From contig CAYONG010000268.1 in the NCBI GenBank assembly GCA_964405235.1, positions 1 to 5,660 on the forward strand: DNA of 5,660 nt, written 5' to 3'. Source of the stretch: WS-11 sp964405235 (lineage in GTDB: Bacteria; Eisenbacteria; RBG-16-71-46). The notes beneath the pieces were generated by a model. The model was given only the letters and a program-made list of their open reading frames with translations, ran no database searches and was not told where the DNA came from. Below, piece by piece: positions 1-5,013 of this stretch. Within the stretch, counting starts at the first letter, position 1, and every line of letters begins with the position of its first letter. The position numbers were made by a program, and so were the translations under genes.

Positions 1-232
1 TGCCGAGATTCAGGGCCTCGCGGGCGCTAGCTTCCGCCGCGACCTGGGCCGCGAACGGCGTACTCTTGCGGGAGCCTTTGAATCCCACCTTGCCGGAACT
101 CGCCCATGTGATGACATGGCCGTCGGTGTCGGTGATGGTGATGATCGTATTATTGAAGCTCGCCTGCACATGAGCGACCCCACTGGTGCTCACCTTGCGG
201 TCGCGCTTCCGGGTCTTCTTGACGTCAGCCAC
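1..232 (-). CDS. rpsK: 30S ribosomal protein S11 (3' end cut off by window edge)
   Basis: This gene encodes S11, a platform protein of the small ribosomal subunit that contacts 16S rRNA near the E site and mRNA exit. The first 77 residues are in the window. A basic N-terminus (KKTRKRDRK, 5-13) leads into the diagnostic segment GVAHVQASFNNTIITITD (18-35), followed by FKGSRKSTPFAAQVAAEA (51-68). S11 is usually about 120-130 residues, so roughly 50 C-terminal residues lie beyond position 1. The start is GTG (232-230), six bases after a GGAGG, and gives the family's usual N-terminus. It follows rpsM after a 37-base spacer, the longest type of gap here, which contains a possible hairpin. In most bacteria rpsD, rpoA and rplQ follow next; they would be off the left edge. 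Identification is very secure. Confidence 0.97.
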   Translation of the reverse strand, partial: MADVKKTRKRDRKVSTSGVAHVQASFNNTIITITDTDGHVITWASSGKVGFKGSRKSTPFAAQVAAEASAREALNLG

Positions 233-238
233 TCGAAT

Positions 239-243
239 CCTCC
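239..243 (-). promoter_or_regulatory. Ribosome binding site of rpsK
   Basis: On the minus strand GGAGG lies six bases before GTG (232-230). It decides the GTG start for rpsK, since no in-frame ATG stands near the conserved N-terminus. Confidence 0.85.
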
Positions 244-245
244 GT

Positions 246-265
246 GCGGGCTTGGACAGCCCCGC
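246..265 (-). other. Possible RNA hairpin in the rpsM-rpsK spacer
   Basis: In the transcript GCGGGGCT (265-258) can pair with AGCCCGC (252-246) across a five-base loop, with one bulged G. The stem sits between the rpsM stop (272-270) and the rpsK Shine-Dalgarno (243-239). No U-rich run follows, so it does not look like an intrinsic terminator. It could be a translational or RNA-stability element, or chance pairing in GC-rich DNA. Pairing is seen by eye only. Confidence 0.35.
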
Positions 266-269
266 TGGA

Positions 270-677
270 TCAGCTCTTCTTCGCCGGAGCCGGCTTGGCT
301 CCGGCCGTCGGACGCTTCATGCCGCCCGCCGTCTTCTTGGGACCCTTGCGGGTGCGGGCGTTGGTTTTCGTACGCTGGCCCCGCACCGGGAGACCACGGC
401 GGTGACGCAGGCCCCGGTAGGCGCCGATGTCCATCAGCCGCTTGATGTTCATGGCGACCTCGCCACGCAGCGCGCCCTCCACCTTGTAGTCGCGCTCGAT
501 GATGCTGCGCAGCTTGCCGCTGTCCTCGTCGCTCAAACCCTTGACCCGGACATCGGGGCTCACGCCCGACTGCGCGAGGATCTTGCGCGCAGTGGTACGG
601 CCGATGCCGAAGATGTAGGTGAGCGCGACCTCGATGCGCTTGTCCGCTGGAAGATCGACGCCCGCGATACGTGCCAC
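270..677 (-). CDS. rpsM: 30S ribosomal protein S13
   Basis: S13 sits in the head of the small subunit, contacts the P-site tRNA and forms intersubunit bridges with 23S rRNA and L5. The 135 residues start with MARIAGVDLP and YIFGIGRTTARKIL (21-34), a helix-two-turn-helix fold. The conserved C-terminal rRNA/tRNA-binding part runs from YRGLRHRRGLPVRGQRT (87-103) to NARTRKGPKK (106-115). E. coli S13 is 118 residues and ends near this point. Here about 19 more residues follow, rich in Lys, Ala, Pro and Gly, ending PAKKS. The start is GTG (677-675), five bases after GGAGGG; the stop is TGA. It follows rpmJ with a 15-base spacer. In E. coli S13 begins the alpha operon, whose leader binds S4, but this spacer is too short to hold such a leader. 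Confidence 0.98.
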   Translation of the reverse strand: MARIAGVDLPADKRIEVALTYIFGIGRTTARKILAQSGVSPDVRVKGLSDEDSGKLRSIIERDYKVEGALRGEVAMNIKRLMDIGAYRGLRHRRGLPVRGQRTKTNARTRKGPKKTAGGMKRPTAGAKPAPAKKS

Positions 678-682
678 GAATA

Positions 683-688
683 CCCTCC
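683..688 (-). promoter_or_regulatory. Ribosome binding site of rpsM
   Basis: GGAGGG on the minus strand, part of AAGGAGGG, lies five bases before the GTG at 677-675. It occupies most of the 15-base rpmJ-rpsM spacer and supports the GTG start. Confidence 0.85.
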
Positions 689-692
689 TTCG

Positions 693-809
693 CTACTTCT
701 GACGCTGCTTGTGCCGCGGATTGCGCTTGCAGATCACGCGGATCACGCCCTTGCGACGCACAACCTTGCAGTTCTCACAGATCTTCTTTACCGAAGAACG
801 GACCTTCAT
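693..809 (-). CDS. rpmJ: 50S ribosomal protein L36
   Basis: L36 is the smallest large-subunit protein; it binds 23S rRNA near the base of the L7/L12 stalk. The gene encodes 38 residues, beginning MKVRSSVKKICENCKVV and ending HKQRQK, with ATG at 809-807 and TAG at 695-693. It carries the complete zinc-ribbon set Cys11, Cys14, Cys27 and His33, so it is the zinc-binding (C+) form and not the cysteine-free paralogue. It is slightly basic at both ends, as usual. A near-perfect Shine-Dalgarno (GGAGGT) precedes the ATG. Between infA and rpsM is the standard place for this gene in clusters of this type. Translated by hand from the sequence; identification is certain. Confidence 0.98.
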   Translation of the reverse strand: MKVRSSVKKICENCKVVRRKGVIRVICKRNPRHKQRQK

Positions 810-814
810 TCTGC

Positions 815-820
815 ACCTCC
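815..820 (-). promoter_or_regulatory. Ribosome binding site of rpmJ
   Basis: GGAGGT on the minus strand, five bases before the rpmJ ATG (809-807). It is among the strongest matches to the anti-Shine-Dalgarno sequence in the window and supports L36 as a separately translated gene. Confidence 0.85.
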
Positions 821-824
821 CTGC

Positions 825-843
825 CCGGCGCGGCTTCGGCCGG
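825..843 (-). other. Possible RNA hairpin in the infA-rpmJ spacer
   Basis: In the transcript CCGGC (843-839) can pair with GCCGG (829-825) across nine bases. Alternatively CGGC (842-839) can pair with GCCG (834-831) around a CGAA tetraloop. It sits just after the infA stop and ahead of the rpmJ Shine-Dalgarno without covering it. There is no following U tract, so it is not a convincing terminator. It may affect RNA stability, or be chance in GC-rich DNA. Confidence 0.3.
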
Positions 844-846
844 AAC

Positions 847-1065
847 CTACTTGTACCGATACACGATGCGCCCGCGCGTCAGATCGTAGGGCGAAAGCTC
901 CACAGTGACCTTGTCGCCGGGAAGGATCTTGATGAAATGCATCCGCATCTTCCCCGAGATGTGGGCGAGTACCTTGTGCCCGTGCTCCAACTCGACCCTG
1001 AACATCGCGTTGGGGAGCGGCTCGATCACCGTTCCCTCGACCTGGATGCCTTCCTCTTTCGCCAA
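847..1065 (-). CDS. infA: Translation initiation factor IF-1
   Basis: IF-1 binds the A site of the 30S subunit during initiation, helping IF-2 and IF-3 to select initiator tRNA and start codon. The 72 residues are the family's standard length and form a single S1-type OB fold. Hallmarks are EGTVIEPLPNAMFRVEL (10-26), HKVLAHISGKMR (30-41) and GDKVTVELSPYDLTRGRI (50-67). The start is TTG (1065-1063): it gives the canonical MAKEEG N-terminus, the next in-frame ATG is codon 21 inside the OB fold, and no ATG precedes it before the upstream stop. A GAGG lies five bases before the TTG. The stop is TAG. The gene follows map by 13 bases. A non-AUG start on an initiation factor recalls E. coli infC (AUU), which is self-regulated, but such regulation is not documented for IF-1 and is only a guess here. 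Confidence 0.98.
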   Translation of the reverse strand: MAKEEGIQVEGTVIEPLPNAMFRVELEHGHKVLAHISGKMRMHFIKILPGDKVTVELSPYDLTRGRIVYRYK

Positions 1066-1069
1066 TCCG

Positions 1070-1076
1070 CCCTCTC
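1070..1076 (-). promoter_or_regulatory. Ribosome binding site supporting the TTG start of infA
   Basis: GAGAGGG on the minus strand lies four bases before TTG (1065-1063), or five if counted from its GAGG core. It falls inside the 13-base map-infA spacer. Together with the canonical N-terminus it fixes the TTG start. Confidence 0.75.
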
Positions 1077-1078
1077 TT

Positions 1079-1843
1079 CTAGGACCCGTCCGACCGCGAG
1101 AGAATCTCGGGGCCCTCCGGGCCCACAGCCACGGTGTGTTCGAAGTGGGCGCTCAACGAGCCGTCCTTCGTCACCACCGTCCAGCCGTCGGGCTGGGTCA
1201 GCACATCCGGCGAGCCGATGTTCACCATCGGCTCGATCGCCAGCACCTGCCCCGCCATGAGCCGCGGCCCCCGATCCGGTGTCCCATAGTTTGGGACTTG
1301 CGGCTCCTCGTGCATGTGGCGGCCAATCCCATGTCCGACCAGCGACCTCACCACCGAGAACCCCTGCGCCTCGACGTAGGACTGGATCGCGTGGGAGATG
1401 TCCCCAACCCTGTTCCCCGCCTTCGCCTCGGCCACACCTCGCATCAGCGCCTCTCGCGTCACCTGGAGCAGCCGCGTCGCTTCGTCGCTCACCTTTCCGA
1501 CCGGGAAGGTGAAGGCCGCGTCTCCGTAGTAGCCACCCTTCTCCACCCCGACATCCACCCCGACGATGTCGCCCTCGACCAACTCCCGGTTTCCCGGGAT
1601 GCCGTGGACCACCTCTGCGTTGATCGAAGGACAGATGCTCGCCGGAAAACCCCGGTAGCCCTTGAACGCCGGCCGCGCGCCATGCTCGCGGATGAACGTC
1701 TCGGCCAGCCGGTCCAGGGACGCAGTGCTCACCCCCGGACGCACCTCCCGACCCAGCATCTCCAGGGTCTCGGCCACGAGTCTGGCCGCCACCCGTATCG
1801 CCTCGATCTCCTCCTTGCCCCTCAGGAATACCGTGCGCGCCAC
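1079..1843 (-). CDS. map: Methionine aminopeptidase, type I
   Basis: This cytosolic metalloenzyme removes the initiator methionine from new proteins when residue two is small. The 254 residues have the pita-bread fold with all five metal ligands: Asp97 (GVDVGV), Asp108 (YYGDAAF), His171 (GHGIGRHMHEEP), Glu204 (AIEPM) and Glu235 (SAHFEHT). The substrate-contact histidines His80 (VVHGIPG) and His178 are also present. The numbering is almost the same as in E. coli Map. There is no N-terminal zinc-finger extension and no type II insertion, so it is the short bacterial type Ia form. The start GTG (1843-1841) gives MARTVFLRGKEEIEAIR, slightly longer than many homologues at the N-terminus. A TAGGTGG just upstream holds both the adk stop and the likely Shine-Dalgarno. 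It lies eight bases after adk and 13 before infA, the common adk-map-infA order. Confidence 0.98.
   Translation of the reverse strand: MARTVFLRGKEEIEAIRVAARLVAETLEMLGREVRPGVSTASLDRLAETFIREHGARPAFKGYRGFPASICPSINAEVVHGIPGNRELVEGDIVGVDVGVEKGGYYGDAAFTFPVGKVSDEATRLLQVTREALMRGVAEAKAGNRVGDISHAIQSYVEAQGFSVVRSLVGHGIGRHMHEEPQVPNYGTPDRGPRLMAGQVLAIEPMVNIGSPDVLTQPDGWTVVTKDGSLSAHFEHTVAVGPEGPEILSRSDGS
1097..1124 (-). other. Two adjacent small hairpins in the 3' end of map
   Basis: Two perfect inverted repeats lie side by side within the last 50 bases of map. One is GGGCCC / GGGCCC (1124-1119 and 1115-1110) with a three-base loop. The other is CGAGA / TCTCG (1109-1105 and 1101-1097), also with a three-base loop. 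The first encodes the repeated Gly-Pro-Glu at residues 241-246, so it may simply reflect coding. No U-run follows. Confidence 0.3.
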
Positions 1844-1847
1844 GTCG

Positions 1848-1854
1848 CCACCTA
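1848..1854 (-). promoter_or_regulatory. Overlapping adk stop codon and map ribosome binding site
   Basis: TAGGTGG on the minus strand contains the TAG stop of adk and a Shine-Dalgarno-like GGTGG, four bases before the map GTG. A ribosome ending adk sits on the site that starts map, which implies termination-reinitiation coupling. Confidence 0.6.
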
Positions 1855-2499
1855 GATCCCGAGTGCCCGGGTCAATGACCCGTAGACTTCGTCCATCGTT
1901 CCCAGCCCCGGGATCTCCCGGAGCCTGCCCCGCGACCGGTAGAACTCGAGCAGCGGCGCCGTCTCGCGCGCGTATACCTCGAGCCTCCGGAGCACCGTAT
2001 CGGGTGCGTCGTCTGCCCGCCGCACCAGCTCCGCCGCGGGATGGTCATCACAATGACGTCCGTCCCGCGGCGGCGCGCTGACCAAGTTGTATGCCCGCTT
2101 GCAGATCGGGCACTCCCGGCGCGCGCTCATGCGCCGGACCAGTTCACCCGTGGGCGCAGCCAGACTCACTGCCGCATCGAGAGCCTGGCTCCGCTCTTCC
2201 AACATCACATCCAGCGCTTCGGCCTGCGGGACGGTGCGGGGGAATCCGTCCATGACGAACCCCACCGCCGCGTCCAACTGTCTGCTGCGCTCCTTCACCA
2301 ACTCGATCATCACGTCATCGCCGACCAGTCGTCCGGCGTCCATCAACCGCTGCGCCTCGATCCCCAACGGCGTCCGCCTCGCGGCCGCCCCGCGCAGGAT
2401 CTCCCCGGTCGAGATCAGTGCCCAGCCATGTCCGGAAGCGAGCCGCCGACCTTGCGTTCCCTTCCCGACCCCGGGCGGCCCCAGCAGGACCACCCTCAC
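1852..2499 (-). CDS. adk: Adenylate kinase with zinc-type LID
   Basis: This enzyme catalyses ATP + AMP to 2 ADP and balances adenine nucleotides in the cytosol. The 215 residues show the P-loop GPPGVGKGT (7-15), an AMP-binding region with STGEILR (30-36) and DGFPRT (84-89), and the LID at about 120-165. The LID has Cys130, Cys133 and Cys150, with His153 where zinc-type LIDs have a fourth ligand, usually Cys or Asp; it therefore probably binds structural zinc. RADD (161-164) and the catalytic-arginine stretch LRRLEVY (170-176) follow. The frame stays open far upstream through secY. The start GTG at 2499-2497 gives the textbook MRVVLLG N-terminus with an AGAGG eight bases upstream. A GTG at 2505-2503, overlapping the secY TGA, would add two residues but has a poor two-base spacing. 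The gene follows secY by two bases. Confidence 0.97.
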   Translation of the reverse strand: MRVVLLGPPGVGKGTQGRRLASGHGWALISTGEILRGAAARRTPLGIEAQRLMDAGRLVGDDVMIELVKERSRQLDAAVGFVMDGFPRTVPQAEALDVMLEERSQALDAAVSLAAPTGELVRRMSARRECPICKRAYNLVSAPPRDGRHCDDHPAAELVRRADDAPDTVLRRLEVYARETAPLLEFYRSRGRLREIPGLGTMDEVYGSLTRALGI

Positions 2500-2501
2500 G
2501 G

Positions 2502-3821
2502 TCACATCCTCTGGCGGCCACGGATGCGGCCGCGCTTCACGAATCCCTCGTAGTGCCGCAGCAGGAGATGCGACTCGACCTGCTGCAGCGTGTCGAGAGC
2601 GACCCCCACGACGATGAGCACGCTGGTGCCGCCGAATCCCAGGAACGGCAGGCCCATCGATGCGATGAGCATGTCCGGGATCGTGGCGATGATCGCAAGA
2701 TAGACCGCCCCGGGCAGCGTGATGCGCGACAGCACACGGTCGATGTACTCCGCGGTCTTGCGCCCCGGCCGGATCCCCGGGATGAATCCCCCGGACTTGC
2801 GCATGTTCTCCGCCAGATCGTTCGGGTTGAGCACGACCGCGGTATAGAAGTAGGTGAAGAAGACGATGATCACCCCGTAAATGACGTTGTAGATCCAGCC
2901 CAGCGGGTTGAACCACTGCCCCATCGCCGCCAGCGGATGACTCGGCGGCACGAATCCCGCGACCGTCGCGGGCAGGATCATGATGCTCGACGCGAAGATG
3001 ATCGGGATGACGCCCGCGGTGTTGATCCGCAGCGGGATGTGCGTCGCGGCACCTCCGTACATGCGCCGCCCGACGACCCGCTTCGCGTACTGCACCGGGA
3101 TCTTTCGCATCCCCTGGGTCATCAGGACCACGGAAGCGATCACCGCCACCATGATGACGATCACGATCAGGATGGTGAGCAACGAGAGCGTGCCGCCCCT
3201 GAAGCTGTCGTACGCCTGCGCCACCGTGTTGGGAACCCCGCCGACGATGTTCGCGAAGATGATGAGCGAGATCCCGTTGCCGATGCCGTGCTCGGTGATC
3301 TTCTCGCCCAGCCACATCACGAAGATCGTTCCGGTCGTCTGGGTGAGGATGGTCGAGAACGTGAACAGAAACCCCGGTTCGGGGACCACCGTCAGCCCCT
3401 GCGCGGCCCCCATGTTCACTAGGAACACGCTGTAGGCGTAGGACTGGACGATCGAGATCAGTACCGTGCCGTAGCGCGTGATCTGGGTGAGCTTCTTCTG
3501 ACCCTCCTCGCCCTCCTTGCGCAGCTTCTCGAGGTACGGGACCACCGCGCCGAGCAATTGGAGAATGATGGACGAGGAGATGTACGGCATGATGCCGAGC
3601 GCGAACACCGTCGCGCGGGAAAACGCCCCGCCGACAAACAGGTCGTACAGCCCGAACAGCGTGCCCTTCTGGCTCGCGAAGGCTCCCGCCAGCGCCTTGG
3701 CGTTCACGCCCGGCGTCGGCATGTGCTCGCCCAGGCGATAGATCACGAACAACGCCAGCGTAAATAAGATGCGGCGCTTGAGTTCGGGGACCTTGAAGAT
3801 ATCGCGCAGCTTGTGGAACAT
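2502..3821 (-). CDS. secY: Preprotein translocase channel subunit SecY
   Basis: SecY is the inner-membrane pore of the Sec system; with SecE and SecG it passes unfolded proteins driven by SecA, and inserts membrane proteins from ribosomes. The 439 residues fit the family (E. coli 443). The N-terminus MFHKLRDIFKVPELKRRI leads into TM1 (about 17-31). The plug and TM2 cover about 55-95 (GLYDLFVGGAF, FALGIMPYISSSI). Further hydrophobic spans lie near 117-137, 150-170, 182-200, 212-234, 268-290, 308-331, 370-388 and 395-415, ten in all. The cytosolic SecA/ribosome-binding loops are visible: 240-266 (QYAKRVVGRRMYGG) and 335-366 (ENMRKSGGFIPGIRPG, with Arg351). The C-terminus is the basic RHYEGFVKRGRIRGR. 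The ATG shares its A with the TGA of rplO, and AAGGGG lies five bases upstream. Confidence 0.99.
   Translation of the reverse strand: MFHKLRDIFKVPELKRRILFTLALFVIYRLGEHMPTPGVNAKALAGAFASQKGTLFGLYDLFVGGAFSRATVFALGIMPYISSSIILQLLGAVVPYLEKLRKEGEEGQKKLTQITRYGTVLISIVQSYAYSVFLVNMGAAQGLTVVPEPGFLFTFSTILTQTTGTIFVMWLGEKITEHGIGNGISLIIFANIVGGVPNTVAQAYDSFRGGTLSLLTILIVIVIMVAVIASVVLMTQGMRKIPVQYAKRVVGRRMYGGAATHIPLRINTAGVIPIIFASSIMILPATVAGFVPPSHPLAAMGQWFNPLGWIYNVIYGVIIVFFTYFYTAVVLNPNDLAENMRKSGGFIPGIRPGRKTAEYIDRVLSRITLPGAVYLAIIATIPDMLIASMGLPFLGFGGTSVLIVVGVALDTLQQVESHLLLRHYEGFVKRGRIRGRQRM
2508..2512 (-). promoter_or_regulatory. Ribosome binding site deciding the adk start
   Basis: AGAGG on the minus strand, inside the last codons of secY. 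It is eight bases before GTG 2499-2497 and only two before GTG 2505-2503, so it favours the downstream start. Confidence 0.65.
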
Positions 3822-4279
3822 CAGGTCCCCTTGGCCCCGGCGGCCTTGAGCTCGACCCGCCCCCCTGCGGCTTCGACCAGCTTCCGGGCGGACTCGCTGG
3901 CGGCATCCACCTTGATGGTGAGCGCCGTCTTGAGCTCACCGCCGGCCAGCAGCTTGATCGGGCCGGGCCGCCGCACGATCCCTGCATCCTTGAGCCATGC
4001 CCGATCCACCGTCGCGCCGGCCGGAGCCTTGTCCAACTGTCCGACCTGCACCACCTGGTATTCGACGCGGCCCGGATTCTTGAAGCCGCGCTTGGGCGTA
4101 CGGCGTTGGAGCGGCATCTGGCCGCCCTCGAACCAGGCCGGGATCTTGCCGCCGGCGCGCGCTTTCTTGCCCTTGTGTCCCTTGCCGGCCGTGCCGCCGA
4201 GCCCGGTCGCAGCGCCCTTGCCGCGGCGCTTGCTCGGTCGCGTGGAGCCTGGGGCGGGATGGATGTCGCCGATGCGCAT
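3821..4279 (-). CDS. rplO: 50S ribosomal protein L15
   Basis: L15 is an assembly protein of the large subunit with an extended N-terminal tail that threads among 23S rRNA helices. The 152 residues (E. coli 144) have the glycine- and lysine-rich N-terminal part RRGKGAATGLGGTAGKGHKGKKARAGG (18-44, split here as the usual G-rich tail), then FEGGQMPLQRRTPKRGF (50-66). The globular C-terminal domain includes IKLLAGGELKTALTIKVDA (108-126). The ATG at 4279-4277 gives the usual N-terminal length; the Shine-Dalgarno is modest (AGGA, eight bases upstream). The stop TGA overlaps the secY ATG by one base, so secY translation is probably coupled to L15. The gene follows rpmD by 15 bases, as in most bacteria. 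Confidence 0.98.
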   Translation of the reverse strand: MRIGDIHPAPGSTRPSKRRGKGAATGLGGTAGKGHKGKKARAGGKIPAWFEGGQMPLQRRTPKRGFKNPGRVEYQVVQVGQLDKAPAGATVDRAWLKDAGIVRRPGPIKLLAGGELKTALTIKVDAASESARKLVEAAGGRVELKAAGAKGT

Positions 4280-4294
4280 GGGTCTCGTCCTGTG

Positions 4295-4483
4295 CTAGGA
4301 GTTGAGCTCCTCCACCTCGACGAGGTGGCGGATCTTGAAGATCATGCCCCGGATCTGGGGGGTATCGTTGTGTTCCACCGGCTGATGGAGCCGGCGAATG
4401 CCGAGCGCGCGCACCGTCGCGGCCTGGTCGGCCTTGTGGCCTCCGGCGCTCTTCACCTGGCGGACACGGACCCTACGCGCCAC
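4295..4483 (-). CDS. rpmD: 50S ribosomal protein L30
   Basis: L30 is a small large-subunit protein on 23S rRNA at the side of the 50S subunit. The 62 residues are of the short bacterial type (E. coli 59). The basic N-terminus MARRVRVRQVKSAGG leads to ATVRALGIRRLHQPV (22-36) and DTPQIRGMIFKIRHLVEVEE (40-59), both typical of the family. The start is GTG (4483-4481), six bases after a GGGAG. The start lies inside the last codons of rpsE: the two genes overlap by 11 bases in different frames, which suggests coupled translation. The stop is TAG. L30 is missing from some bacteria, so its presence is informative for lineage, though not decisive. Confidence 0.97.
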   Translation of the reverse strand: MARRVRVRQVKSAGGHKADQAATVRALGIRRLHQPVEHNDTPQIRGMIFKIRHLVEVEELNS

Positions 4484-5000
4484 GCTGCGCTCCCGTCCCG
4501 CCGAGCAACTCCGCCAGCGTCTTGCCCCGCATCGCCGCCACGTCCGAAGGACGGCGCAAGCGCTGCAGCCCGTTCACGGTCGCCTTGACCAGGTTATGCG
4601 GGTTGCGACTGCCCAGGCACTTGGTAAGCACGTTCTGGACGCCCGCCGCTTCGAGCACCGCGCGCACGCCGGCGCCGGCGATGACGCCGGTGCCGGGCGT
4701 TGCGGGCTTGAGCAGCACTTCCCCCGCCCCGAAGTGGCCGACGATCTGGTGCGGGATCGACCCGGACCGTGTCACCGGAACCTGGAACATGCTCTTCTTC
4801 GCAACCTCGCCGGCCTTGCGGATAGCGTCCGCGACCTCGTTGGCCTTGCCGAGACCGACCCCGACGCGGCCCTTCTGGTCGCCGATCGCGACGATCGCGT
4901 TGAACGAGAACCGCCGGCCACCCTTCACCACCTTGGCGCACCGGTTCACGTTGATCACGCGCTCGATGAATTCAGACTTCGGTGCATCGAATCCTCGCAC
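4473..5000 (-). CDS. rpsE: 30S ribosomal protein S5
   Basis: S5 lies at the mRNA entry channel of the small subunit and affects decoding fidelity. The 175 residues (E. coli 167) contain the N-terminal double-stranded-RNA-binding-like S5 domain, with VINVNRCAKVVKGGRRFSF (15-33) and the loop IGDQKGRVGVGLGKANEV (39-56). The C-terminal domain carries IPHQIVGHFGAGEVLLKPA (82-100), PGTGVIAGAGVRAVLE (102-117), and GSRNPHNLVKAT (130-141). The GTG start (5000-4998) stands six bases after GGAGG and gives a short, plausible N-terminus (MRGFDAPKSEF). The stop is TAG and overlaps rpmD by 11 bases. The TAG stop of rplR merges with this gene's Shine-Dalgarno. Confidence 0.98.
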   Translation of the reverse strand: MRGFDAPKSEFIERVINVNRCAKVVKGGRRFSFNAIVAIGDQKGRVGVGLGKANEVADAIRKAGEVAKKSMFQVPVTRSGSIPHQIVGHFGAGEVLLKPATPGTGVIAGAGVRAVLEAAGVQNVLTKCLGSRNPHNLVKATVNGLQRLRRPSDVAAMRGKTLAELLGGTGAQRGA

Positions 5001-5006
5001 CTCGAA

Positions 5007-5013
5007 CCTCCTA
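5007..5013 (-). promoter_or_regulatory. Overlapping rplR stop codon and rpsE ribosome binding site
   Basis: TAGGAGG on the minus strand contains the TAG that ends rplR (5013-5011) and the GGAGG (5011-5007) lying six bases before the rpsE GTG. It supports the GTG start and suggests coupling between L18 and S5. Confidence 0.8.

Noticed and set aside
186..908. A 240-codon plus-strand open frame across rpsM, rpmJ and spacers
   Set aside because: It crosses three verified genes on the opposite strand and has no coherent protein features.
1066..1078. An extra KOW-domain gene between map and infA, as in Bacillus
   Set aside because: Only 13 bases separate map and infA, so there is no room for one.
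905..1855. A 316-codon plus-strand open frame opposite map and infA
   Set aside because: Antisense shadow: its residues mirror conserved map codons, and map carries every catalytic residue.
2418..3422. A 334-codon plus-strand open frame opposite secY
   Set aside because: Its translation is low-complexity and rich in Asp, Arg and His (antisense of secY hydrophobic codons), with no recognisable domain. SecY on the other strand is unmistakable.
1852..3987. A very long minus-strand open frame (711 codons) that continues upstream of adk through secY and into rplO
   Set aside because: Only the last 216 codons are adk. The upstream part is arginine/proline/glycine-rich shadow of secY and rplO in another frame, with no family resemblance, as expected where GC-rich codons remove stops.
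693..5013. Possible reassignment of TAG to an amino acid, prompted by its frequent use at gene ends
   Set aside because: Every TAG falls at the normal family C-terminus, and none interrupts a conserved protein.
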